Assembly: GCA_015295985.1 (NCBI GenBank)
Contig: DVDX01000039.1
Span: 1 to 64,000, forward strand
Reading direction: 5' to 3'
Source: Synechococcus sp. M44_DOE_062
Lineage (GTDB): Bacteria; Cyanobacteriota; Cyanobacteriia; Thermostichales; Thermostichaceae
Length of the DNA stretch: 64,000 bases
Part shown: positions 9,960 through 17,502 of the stretch, in pieces
How the letters are laid out: each line of letters begins with the position of its first letter
Position numbering within the stretch: the first letter of the stretch is position 1
Position numbers and translations under genes: made by a program
The notes under the pieces: model-generated
The model's input: the letters and a program-made list of their open reading frames with translations, nothing else
Told to the model about the DNA's origin: nothing
Database searches by the model: none

Positions 9960-10291
9960 CGAAACGCTGCTCTGGGCCTTTTCCTTTGCCGCCCCAGAAG
10001 TCAGGTAAAGACAAGATTGACCGCAACGGCAAGCCCACCCACAACAAGTGAGAGTCAAGTACCCCCAGCTAAAGCTGGGAGCTTGTGGGAGTACCGCCTG
10101 CCAGCGGGAAACCACAAGGGTAAGGAAAGACTAGCCTGTCCGAGCAACCTGGTAACCCAGGGGGCGTTAGAAGGAAACTGAGCCGACTGGGCGTGGCAGC
10201 CCAAAGTACGTAGCGGATGCTTCCCTAGTTTGCTACCTCTACGTCGGCCAGTGGCGAAGGGATGTACACACTCTGCAAGGAGGCTTACCGC
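9960..10291 (+). ncRNA. Putative omega RNA (HEARO-type) of the IsrB element
   Basis: The roughly 330 bases directly upstream of isrB carry no plausible gene but are rich in nested complementary segments, for example CCCAGCT-AAA-AGCTGGG near 10066-10083, and GCC-GACTGGGCGTGGCAGCCC, TACGTAG and CTACGT near 10180-10250. In IsrB and IscB systems the guide RNA scaffold is encoded immediately 5' of the protein gene, and this was originally described as the HEARO RNA motif. In known systems the guide lies at the 5' end of the RNA, where the element meets its flank, here somewhere between the nadC stop and about 9960. I cannot fix the exact ends by eye. A covariance-model search would be decisive. 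Confidence 0.6.
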
Positions 10292-11293
10292 ATGTTTGTA
10301 CCCGTAGTAGACCGCAACCAACAACCTCTGATGCCTACCACCCCCGCAAGGGCTAGGCGTTGGATTAAGGCCGGCAAAGCCACTCCTTTTTGGAAGAAAG
10401 GAGTATTTTGCGTCCGGCTTAATGTGGAGCCTTCCGACCGGAAGGTACAACCGATAGCTGTGGGTATTGACCCAGGGAGCAAGAAAGAGGGGTGGTCGGT
10501 TAAATCCGCCGCGCATACCTACCTCAACATCCAAGCGGATGCAGTGACTTGGGTAAGAGAGCATGTTGAGCAGCGTCGAAACATGCGCCGGTCGAGGCGG
10601 TACCGCAAAACCCCTTGTCGTCAGCCCAGAAGCAACCGAGCTAGAGGTGGGCTTCCCCCTTCTACCAAAGCAAGGTGGCAGTGGAAACTGCGTCTAGCCC
10701 GTTGGTTAGTTAGGTTATTTCCGGTCACTACGTTTGTCGTTGAGGACATCCAAGCAAAAACCAAAGGTCAACGTCGCTGGGACACTTCTTTTTCCCCCTT
10801 AGAGGTAGGAAAGCGGTGGTTTAGAGAGCAACTCAGCAAGCTGGGGCAGGTACTCACTTGCTCAGGGTGGGAGACTAAACAGATGCGAGATGCTCTAACG
10901 CTGAAGAAAACCAGCAAAAAGACTGCCGAGGTTTTTGAGACTCACTGCGTGGATGCGTGGGTGCTGGCCAACTCCGTGACCGGCGGGCACAAGCTACCGG
11001 ACAATAAGCGAATGTTGTTCTTAGTTCCCCTGCGTTTTCACCGTCGGCAGTTGCACCGGTTGCAACCAGATAAAAAAGGAAGAAGGACTCCTTATGGAGG
11101 GACGCTAAGTTTAGGCTGCAAGCGAGGAAGTTTGGTGCGTCATCGCAGGTGGGGACTGGCTTTTGTGGGCGGTAGTTCGGGTAACAAGCTCAGCCTCCAC
11201 CGGCTGGAGGATGGAAAGAGGTTGACTCAAAACGCTAGGAAGGCTGATGTGCGCCATTTAAGCTTTTGTTCTTGGAGGTTTTATGGTTGGTAA
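10292..11293 (+). CDS. isrB: IsrB: omega-RNA-guided RuvC nickase-like protein (PLMP-RuvC, no HNH)
   Basis: ATG 10292 follows a strong AAGGAGG at eight bases spacing and gives 333 residues. Residues 1-45 form the PLMP domain with the eponymous QPLMPTTPARARRWIKAGKA. RuvC-I is AVGIDPGSKKEGWSV (Asp60). An Arg-rich bridge helix follows at about 91-107 (EQRRNMRRSRRYRK). RuvC-II is FVVEDIQAK (Glu151) and RuvC-III is HCVDAWVLA (His218, Asp221). Only about 70 residues separate RuvC-II and RuvC-III, so the HNH domain of IscB is absent; this is the IsrB architecture. All three acidic catalytic residues are present, so activity as a guided nickase is plausible but inferred. No tnpA transposase is nearby. 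The gene sits between nadC and nadA in the same orientation. Confidence 0.85.
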   Translation: MFVPVVDRNQQPLMPTTPARARRWIKAGKATPFWKKGVFCVRLNVEPSDRKVQPIAVGIDPGSKKEGWSVKSAAHTYLNIQADAVTWVREHVEQRRNMRRSRRYRKTPCRQPRSNRARGGLPPSTKARWQWKLRLARWLVRLFPVTTFVVEDIQAKTKGQRRWDTSFSPLEVGKRWFREQLSKLGQVLTCSGWETKQMRDALTLKKTSKKTAEVFETHCVDAWVLANSVTGGHKLPDNKRMLFLVPLRFHRRQLHRLQPDKKGRRTPYGGTLSLGCKRGSLVRHRRWGLAFVGGSSGNKLSLHRLEDGKRLTQNARKADVRHLSFCSWRFYGW

Positions 11294-11308
11294 CAAAGCT
11301 GCCCTTGT

Positions 11309-11329
11309 CGCGTCAGCGGGCCGTAGGCC
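11309..11329 (+). repeat. Double-hairpin repeat, GGCC/GGCC type
   Basis: CGC-GTCA-GCG followed by GGCC-GTA-GGCC, fully paired. It lies between isrB and the nadA start. Confidence 0.8.
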
Positions 11330-11360
11330 TAAGGGCGGGGTTTCAAACCCAGGGTTTTCG

Positions 11361-12317
11361 ATGAACAGAGAAACCCCATTGCTACGCAACGCTGACGCGA
11401 TTACCCAGGAAATTACTCGGCTCAAACAGGAAAGGCAGGCAGTCATCCTTGCTCATTCGTACCAGCTCCCCGAAGTTCAAGAGGTGGCAGACTTTGTAGG
11501 AGACTCGTTGGGACTGGCTCGAGAGGCTCAAAAGACGAACGCTCAGGTGATTGTCTTTGCGGGTGTGCATTTTATGGCGGAGACGGCTGCCATCCTCAAC
11601 CCGGAAAAGACGGTGCTGCTGCCGGATCTGGAGGCGGGCTGTTCCCTGGCCGATAGCATTCGCCCAGAAGATGTGCTGCGGTGGAAGGAAGCTTGCCCTG
11701 AGGGCCTGGTGGTCGCCTATGTCAATACCGCCGCTGAAATCAAGGCCCTGGCAGATGTCTGCGTAACCAGCGCCAACGCAGTTCAAGTGGTGGCCAGCCT
11801 GCCCCCGGATCGCCCCATCTTCTTTGTGCCAGATATGTTTCTGGGGGCCCACGTTGCTCAGGTAACCGGGAGGGAGTTGGATCTCTTTCCGGGAGAGTGC
11901 CACGTGCATGTCGGCATCCGGGAAGAGCACCTCAAGGCGATGGTGGAAGAGCACCCTGGAGCAGAGTTCCTCATTCACCCCGAGTGCAGTTGTGGCTCTA
12001 GCTGTCTCTTCCTCAAACCCGACGCCAAGCTGCTCTCTACCGAGGGCATGGTGCGCTACGCCAAAACCTCGGAAAGCCGCGAGTTTGTGGTGGCCACTGA
12101 GGTGGGCATTCTCCACCGGCTCAAGAAAGAAGCTCCGGATAAGACGTTCATCCCTGTCAAGGCAGAAGCCGTCTGCGAGTACATGAAGAAGATTACCTTG
12201 GAAAAAATCTACCGATCCCTGCAGGAGATGCGCCACGTGATCCAGGTGCCCCAGGAGGTGGCTGAGAAGGCTCGCCGTTCCATCCTGGCCATGCTGGCGG
12301 TGCCTGCTGGAGCCTAG
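11361..12317 (+). CDS. nadA: Quinolinate synthase
   Basis: 4Fe-4S enzyme condensing iminoaspartate with dihydroxyacetone phosphate to quinolinate. ILAHSYQLPEVQEVADFVGDS opens the catalytic core. The three cluster cysteine regions are visible: CVTSANA, HPECSCGSSC and CEYMKKITLEKIY. I chose ATG 11361 (318 residues). The frame is open further upstream to 11283, but that part reads through a hairpin repeat and the probable IsrB right end. The first residues after the start (LLRNADA) are themselves encoded by another hairpin repeat, so the native start may have been remodelled. No good ribosome-binding site is seen. nadB follows after four bases. Confidence 0.93.
   Translation: MNRETPLLRNADAITQEITRLKQERQAVILAHSYQLPEVQEVADFVGDSLGLAREAQKTNAQVIVFAGVHFMAETAAILNPEKTVLLPDLEAGCSLADSIRPEDVLRWKEACPEGLVVAYVNTAAEIKALADVCVTSANAVQVVASLPPDRPIFFVPDMFLGAHVAQVTGRELDLFPGECHVHVGIREEHLKAMVEEHPGAEFLIHPECSCGSSCLFLKPDAKLLSTEGMVRYAKTSESREFVVATEVGILHRLKKEAPDKTFIPVKAEAVCEYMKKITLEKIYRSLQEMRHVIQVPQEVAEKARRSILAMLAVPAGA
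11379..11399 (-). repeat. Double-hairpin repeat, TTGC/GCAA type, at the 5' end of nadA
   Basis: Read on the minus strand: CGC-GTCA-GCG then TTGC-GTA-GCAA, fully paired. It encodes the LLRNADA segment at the NadA N-terminus. Confidence 0.85.
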
Positions 12318-12321
12318 AGAG

Positions 12322-13893
12322 GTGGAGCGCAAGGACGACGTGCCCCTGTTGCAAGAGTGCCATGCCCATGACAGGGAAACCGCACCGCTGGCGCAAGCGG
12401 AGACGGATTTGCTGATCCTGGGAGCAGGGGTGGCGGGGGTGTACGCAGCCCTGTGGGCGGAAACCCAGGGGGCGAAAACCCTGGTGGTCAGCAAGGATCC
12501 CCTTCCCTCTGGCTCTACCCCTTGGGCACAGGGTGGGGTGGCTTTTCCTGTGGATGAGGCGGATGTAGAAGCTCATCTCCAGGACACTTTGCAAGCGGGC
12601 CGCGGCCTGGTGGAAGAGAAGGTGGCTCGCTCCATTGTGGAGGAAGCACCCTTGCACCTGGAGAAGCTTTTACACTGGGGGCTTCCTTTCCATCCCCAAC
12701 CTGTCCGGGAAGGGGGCCACTCTCAAGCGCGGGTTCGCCATCTGGGTGGGGATCGGAGTGGACTGTGGCTCCTGAAAGGTCTGCTGGCTCGCCTCAACAA
12801 GCCGCCTTTGCAGGCCTACACAGCCCTCAGCCTTTTGCTGGGGGGGGACAGGGTGGCGGGGGCCTTACTTCTAGGCCCTGAGGGGCCGGTGGAGGTGAGG
12901 GCTGGGGCAGTTCTCCTGGCTACAGGAGGGTTTGGCAGCCTCTTCCCCGTCTCGACGGCTCCCCTGGGGGCTACCGGTGATGGGATGGTGCTGGCTTGGC
13001 GGGCAGGGGCCATCCTCAGGGATCTGGAGTTTGTGCAGTTTCACCCCACGGCTCTGCCCAATGGAGCGCTGGTGAGCGAGGCACTCAGAGGAGAAGGGGC
13101 TGTTCTCCTCAACGCTTTCGGGGAGCGTTTCATGCCTCGGTATGCAGAGCTGGGAGAGCTGGCACCGCGGGATGTGGTAGCTCGGGCCGTTTTCAGGGAG
13201 CGGGAGCAGACAGGGGCAACCTACTTGGATCTGCGGGTCGTTGAACATCTGGAAGAGCGCTTTCCCACCGTTGTTGCCTCTGCCCGCGCCTTGGGGTTGG
13301 ATCCCACAAAGGATCTTCTCCCAGTGGTTCCCGCGGCTCACTACGTGATGGGTGGGATCCGAACGGATGCTTTCGGGTTCACCGGACTGCCGGGCCTTTA
13401 TGCTGCCGGGGAGGTGGCTTCCACGGGGCTACACGGGGCCAATCGTTTGGCTTCCAACAGCCTCTTGGAGGGGCTGGTCATGGGCAAGCGGGCTGCTTTG
13501 GCTGCCTTGCAAGACTTGAGAAAGGTGAGCTTTCCCCAGCGGCTGCAGAAGCTACCCGTTCTGGCGGCACCTCCCTCCGTCCTGCCGGCTCTGAGGCAGG
13601 GAGTTGGGGAAGCTTTGGGCGTTGTGCGCGAGGGAACGCGGCTGCGGGCTTTTCTGGCCTTTGTCAAGGAACTGCCCCTGCAGGAAAAGTCTTGGGCCAG
13701 CCGGGAAGAGGCCGAGGCAGGCAGTCTGCTTTTGCTTGCCCGTCTTGTAGCACAGGGAGCGTTGCTGCGGGAGGAAAGCCGAGGGGCTCATTTCCGCCAG
13801 GACTTTCCTCAGGAAGGGGAGCCCTTTCATACGGAGGTGCGCGGTTCAACCTTTTGCCGCTGTTGCCACGCAACACTTCGGCAACTGGGCTAG
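12322..13893 (+). CDS. nadB: L-aspartate oxidase
   Basis: FAD enzyme oxidising aspartate to iminoaspartate, the substrate of the adjacent NadA. The FAD-binding LLILGAGVAGVYAAL lies near residue 33, with SGSTPWAQGGVA and the succinate-dehydrogenase/fumarate-reductase-type motifs EFVQFHPTAL, PAAHYVMGGIRTD and GLHGANRLASNSLLEGL following. Length 523 residues. The start is either GTG 12322 or GTG 12340, the latter with AAGGA just upstream; the family begins close to either. The TAG stop codon is the TAG inside a partial double-hairpin repeat (13891-13906), so the C-terminus may have been set by that insertion. Only four bases separate it from nadA, so the two are surely one transcript. Confidence 0.94.
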   Translation: MERKDDVPLLQECHAHDRETAPLAQAETDLLILGAGVAGVYAALWAETQGAKTLVVSKDPLPSGSTPWAQGGVAFPVDEADVEAHLQDTLQAGRGLVEEKVARSIVEEAPLHLEKLLHWGLPFHPQPVREGGHSQARVRHLGGDRSGLWLLKGLLARLNKPPLQAYTALSLLLGGDRVAGALLLGPEGPVEVRAGAVLLATGGFGSLFPVSTAPLGATGDGMVLAWRAGAILRDLEFVQFHPTALPNGALVSEALRGEGAVLLNAFGERFMPRYAELGELAPRDVVARAVFREREQTGATYLDLRVVEHLEERFPTVVASARALGLDPTKDLLPVVPAAHYVMGGIRTDAFGFTGLPGLYAAGEVASTGLHGANRLASNSLLEGLVMGKRAALAALQDLRKVSFPQRLQKLPVLAAPPSVLPALRQGVGEALGVVREGTRLRAFLAFVKELPLQEKSWASREEAEAGSLLLLARLVAQGALLREESRGAHFRQDFPQEGEPFHTEVRGSTFCRCCHATLRQLG

Positions 13894-13906
13894 CGGGACG
13901 GAGTCC
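13891..13906 (+). repeat. Partial double-hairpin repeat providing the nadB stop
   Basis: Only TAGCG of hairpin 1 remains, followed by a complete GGAC-GGA-GTCC. The TAG is the nadB stop codon. Confidence 0.7.
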
Positions 13907-14015
13907 TTTCGCCTGCAGGTCTGGCGGCTTGCTTTGGCCAAGGCTGAGCTACCCACGATCCACCCTTCTCCTGGCCAGAAGGCGCGATCCCAAGACCTCC
14001 TCATGCTACCCGTTG

Positions 14016-15434
14016 CTAAGGGGAACAGGTGCTCCACTCATGGTGAAAGACGCCTGGCCTGTCGATGCGCTCAAAGGTGTGGGCCCCGAAGAAGTCCCGC
14101 TGGGCTTGGGTGAGGTTCTGGGGCAGGTTGGCGGTACGGTAGCTGTCGTAGTAGGCTAAGGAAGCGCTGATGGCCGGGATCGGGATCCCCAAGGCCGCCG
14201 CTGTGGCCACCACCCGCCGCCAGGATCCCTGCCGCTCCTGGATGGCTTGCTTAAACTCCTCATCCAACAGCAGGTTCACCAGCTCTGGATCCCGTTTGTA
14301 GGCCGATTGGATCTCGCCGAGGAAGCGGGCGCGGATGATACAGCCCCCCTTCCAAATCCGCGGGATCTCACTGAGGGTGTAGACATAGCCGTGGGCAACG
14401 GTGGCTTTTTTGAGCAGGGCCATCCCCTGTGCATAGGAGCAAATTTTGGAGCAATAGAGGGCGGCGCGCAGATCTTGGATAAAGCGGTCGGGATCCCCTT
14501 CAAAAGGGGCGTCGGGCCCTTTCAATTGGGCAGAGGCAGCTACCCGCTCCTCTTTGATCGACGAGAGGATGCGAGCTTGCACCGCCGCTTCAATGGTGGG
14601 CACCGCTACCCCCAGATCCAGAGCATCTTTGACCGTCCACAAACCGGTGCCCTTTTGCCCAGCCTTATCCAGGATGAGATCCACCAAAGGCTTGCCGGTT
14701 TCTGGATCCAGGGTTTGGAAAATCTTGGCGGTAATTTCAATCAGGAACGATTCCAGCTCCGTTTCATTCCAAGCCTGAAAAATCTCCTGCATCTGCGAGG
14801 CCGACAACTTCAAGGCCCTGCGCATTAGGTCATAGACCTCGGCGATCAGTTGCATATCACCGTATTCGATGCCGTTGTGCACCATCTTCACGTAGTGCCC
14901 ACCCCCTTTGGGCCCCAGGTAGGTGACACAGGGGCCATCCGGCACTTGAGCAGCGATTTTGGTCAGGATGGGCTCCAGTTGTTGGTAAGCCTCTGGGCTG
15001 CAGCCGGGCATGAGGCTGGGGCCGTTCAGGGCACCCTCTTCCCCGCCGCTCACTCCCATGCCGACAAAGTGAATCCCGGTAGGGGCTAGGGCTTCGGCAC
15101 GGCGATCGGTGTCAGTGTAGAGGGAGTTGCCGCCGTCGATGATGATATCCCCCGGATCCAGCAGCGGCTTCAGCTCATCGATCACCGCATCTACCGGCGC
15201 GCCCGCCTTGACCATGATCAAGAATTTGCGGGGCCGCTCCATCAGTTGCACCAATTCCGGCAGGCTGTAGGCGGGGGTGATCTGTTTGCCTTGGGCCCGC
15301 TCCCGCATGAACTGGTCGGTTTTGGAGCCGGTGCGGTTGTAGACGGCAACTGGAAAGCCGTTGCGCTCGACGTTGAGGGCCAAATTTTCCCCCATCACCG
15401 CCAGGCCGATCACCGCAAAGCTGGGCTTGCTCAT
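14016..15434 (-). CDS. gnd: 6-phosphogluconate dehydrogenase (NADP-dependent, decarboxylating)
   Basis: Third enzyme of the oxidative pentose phosphate pathway, producing ribulose 5-phosphate and NADPH, important for dark metabolism in cyanobacteria. The N-terminal Rossmann motif appears as AVIGLAVMGENLALN. The substrate/catalytic signature GPSLMPGCSPEAYQ and KGGGHYVKMVHNGIEYGDMQ, and the C-terminal IIRARFLGEI and QAQRDFFGAHTFERID, are intact. The 472-residue length is normal for the long family. ATG 15434 is the family start. It is convergent with nadB across a 122-base gap that holds a partial hairpin repeat. Confidence 0.96.
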   Translation of the reverse strand: MSKPSFAVIGLAVMGENLALNVERNGFPVAVYNRTGSKTDQFMRERAQGKQITPAYSLPELVQLMERPRKFLIMVKAGAPVDAVIDELKPLLDPGDIIIDGGNSLYTDTDRRAEALAPTGIHFVGMGVSGGEEGALNGPSLMPGCSPEAYQQLEPILTKIAAQVPDGPCVTYLGPKGGGHYVKMVHNGIEYGDMQLIAEVYDLMRRALKLSASQMQEIFQAWNETELESFLIEITAKIFQTLDPETGKPLVDLILDKAGQKGTGLWTVKDALDLGVAVPTIEAAVQARILSSIKEERVAASAQLKGPDAPFEGDPDRFIQDLRAALYCSKICSYAQGMALLKKATVAHGYVYTLSEIPRIWKGGCIIRARFLGEIQSAYKRDPELVNLLLDEEFKQAIQERQGSWRRVVATAAALGIPIPAISASLAYYDSYRTANLPQNLTQAQRDFFGAHTFERIDRPGVFHHEWSTCSP

Positions 15435-15508
15435 GGTTGGGGCACTATCGACACCTCACCCAATCTAGAGGCCAATCTGACTGACCGGGTTCAGGGATCC
15501 TGTTTTCT

Positions 15509-16066
15509 TCACTTTTGCCGTGGTTGCGGGTTTTGGAGTGGGTTTCCAGGACAGCTCAAGCTCTTGCGGGTGGCTACACCGGTTACCGGGTGGGATCCCT
15601 CAGCTTGCTCACACAACTGCCGCTTTGCCGCCCGATCCACATAGGCTTCGCTGAAGTCGGCGCCGGCAATCTGCGCCCCCTGCCAAACCGCCCGCGCGGC
15701 AATGGCTCCCGTGAGGTTGGCCCCCCTGAGATCGGCTCCTGCCAAATTGGCCAGATCCAAGAGGCTGTTGCTCAAGTCGGCACCAGATAGATTGGCCCCC
15801 GCCAGGTTGGCTTTGGTAAATGCCACCCCCGCAAGGTTGGCCCCATGCAGATCGGCACCCTGCAGGTTGGCGCTGACAAAGCTGCTGCCCCGCCAATCTT
15901 GGCCGGATAGATCTTGACCTTGCAGATCGGCGTTGTTGAAGTTGAGACGGGTCTGGCTGCCCGCCGGGGATCCCCAGAGGAGCCAAAGCAGCAGAGTGGC
16001 TGCCAGCAGGATACCCAGCTTTCCGAAGTCGCGCCAGCAGGTCAGGGTGTTGGATTTTGGGGCCAT
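15509..16066 (-). CDS. Exported pentapeptide-repeat protein
   Basis: A signal peptide or anchor at residues about 15-37 (LGILLAATLLLWLLWGSPAGS) is followed by roughly 20 A(D/N)LXX pentapeptides (residues about 43-140, for example NADLQGQDLSGQDWRG), which form a right-handed quadrilateral beta-helix. The C-terminal 40 residues hold two Cys and a basic tail. Such short exported members are common in cyanobacteria and several reside in the thylakoid lumen; the role of this one is unknown. It lies 74 bases upstream of gnd on the same strand. Confidence 0.85.
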   Translation of the reverse strand: MAPKSNTLTCWRDFGKLGILLAATLLLWLLWGSPAGSQTRLNFNNADLQGQDLSGQDWRGSSFVSANLQGADLHGANLAGVAFTKANLAGANLSGADLSNSLLDLANLAGADLRGANLTGAIAARAVWQGAQIAGADFSEAYVDRAAKRQLCEQAEGSHPVTGVATRKSLSCPGNPLQNPQPRQK

Positions 16067-16167
16067 CGAGGATCCCTAGGTTCTCTGCCCCCATTCTTCC
16101 CGATTTCCCCTTGCTCATCACGTGGGAGCTGCTGGGAACTTGGATGGCGTTGCAGCAGAGACAGCCC

Positions 16168-17370
16168 TTATCCGCCGTAGGTCACATTCCGCTCAGTGGT
16201 GCGAAATTGCAGGATCGTTAAGCCCACCACAATGAAAAACAGGACGATGGATTGCGCAGCAGCCCTGCCCAAATTGCCCGAAGACACTCCAATTTTGTAG
16301 ATTTCGTAGATCAACACCGAGGTGGATCCGGAGGGGCCTCCGGCAGTCAGCAAATCAATGGTGCCAAAGATATCGAAAAACGCATAGGTCATGTTGGTGA
16401 TCACCAAAAAGAAGGTGATGGGAGAAAGCAGCGGTAGAGTGATGGCAAAAAAGCGACGCATAGCCCCGGCTCCATCAATGGCAGCCGCCTCCAGCAGATC
16501 CTTGGGCAGGTTTTGCAGGCCGGCAAGGTAAAACAAAATGTTGTAGCCCATCTGCTTCCAAACGCTGGCAAAAATCACCACCCAAGGGGCCAAGTTGGGG
16601 TCGCTAAGCCAGTTTAAACGGGGGATCCCCACCAGCCCCAGCAAGTGGTTGGCCACCCCTCCCAAGGGGTTGAACATGATAAAGAAGATGATCCCGGCCA
16701 CTGCCGGAGAAATGGCGTAGGGCCAGATCAGCAACACCCGATAAATCGCCGCCCCTCGAATCGGCTGATAGGCCAGCGTGGCGATCAACAGGGATCCGCT
16801 CAGCCCCAGCACGACAATGGCCGCCGAAATGGCAAAGGTAATGCCAAGGCTGCGCAAATAGGTGGCATCTGTCAGCAGACCGGTGAAATTGTCCACACAG
16901 ACGAAGCGGCTGCGCGGCGCGCCCACAAATGTGAGCAGGGTGGAAAGGCGGAAGGTATCCAACCCCGGATAGTAGAGAAACACCACCAAAATCGTGAAGG
17001 TAGGCAACAAGAGCAGCCACGCCAACCACCACTGCTTGAAAATGCCCCTTTCTCGGGGGGTTGCCCTTTGGAGCCCCAGGCGGCGCTCCTGTTCCTTCTG
17101 TGTCCACGCCAATAGCGGCCAGAGGGGAATGGCCATGCCCACCAACACCAGCCCCACACCAAAGGCTACGTCGATAGCCTTGCGCTCCGGCTCAAAGGTG
17201 CAAAAATCGAGGGGCACCATAAAAATCAGGGATCCCAGTCCGCCCGCTAAGCCCCCCAGCACTGCCCCCAGCAGCATAGACCGCTCGATGCGCCGAAAAC
17301 GGGATCCCACCCAGAGGGATCCCAGCAACCCCGCCAACAGCGGCACCAGCACTTGGATGAACCCCCACAT
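16168..17370 (-). CDS. ABC sugar-type transporter permease (UgpA/MalF family) with extra N-terminal membrane domain
   Basis: Inner-membrane permease of a binding-protein-dependent importer. The C-terminal 290 residues match the binding-protein-dependent permease fold, with the coupling EAA motif EAAAIDGAGAMRRFFAITLP near residue 310. The first 100 residues add about three membrane segments (LVPLLAGLLGSLWVG, GAVLGGLAGGLGSLIFMV, GLVLVGMAIPLWPLLAW) that are not part of the usual UgpA/MalF core. The upstream neighbour on the same strand is the solute-binding protein. The second permease would be expected downstream but is not in this window at that position; the pentapeptide gene follows instead. 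Confidence 0.85.
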   Translation of the reverse strand: MWGFIQVLVPLLAGLLGSLWVGSRFRRIERSMLLGAVLGGLAGGLGSLIFMVPLDFCTFEPERKAIDVAFGVGLVLVGMAIPLWPLLAWTQKEQERRLGLQRATPRERGIFKQWWLAWLLLLPTFTILVVFLYYPGLDTFRLSTLLTFVGAPRSRFVCVDNFTGLLTDATYLRSLGITFAISAAIVVLGLSGSLLIATLAYQPIRGAAIYRVLLIWPYAISPAVAGIIFFIMFNPLGGVANHLLGLVGIPRLNWLSDPNLAPWVVIFASVWKQMGYNILFYLAGLQNLPKDLLEAAAIDGAGAMRRFFAITLPLLSPITFFLVITNMTYAFFDIFGTIDLLTAGGPSGSTSVLIYEIYKIGVSSGNLGRAAAQSIVLFFIVVGLTILQFRTTERNVTYGG

Positions 17371-17502
17371 GCCTCTTACCTCGGTTTTGCTCTTTCAGCC
17401 AAGATTGCAGAAACTTGCAGGAACCTCCTCAAAACCCGGAAAGGGGCAGGCCGCCGCCCGCCCCCATCCCTCAATGACACCGTCAGCCCATCGACATCCA
17501 GG

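Larger units (their letters stand above)
9890..11345 (+). mobile_element. IsrB-bearing IS200/IS605-like element (boundaries approximate)
   Basis: The omega RNA plus isrB unit interrupts an otherwise continuous nadC-nadA-nadB cluster, which is the main evidence for insertion. The right side after the isrB stop contains a GGGTTTCAAACCC palindrome at about 11339-11351, which could be a terminal hairpin. Neither end can be fixed without an empty-site comparison, and no transposase gene is included. Confidence 0.5.

Noticed and set aside
14247-14828. Long plus-strand frame opposite gnd
   Set aside because: Antisense shadow; gnd carries all family motifs.
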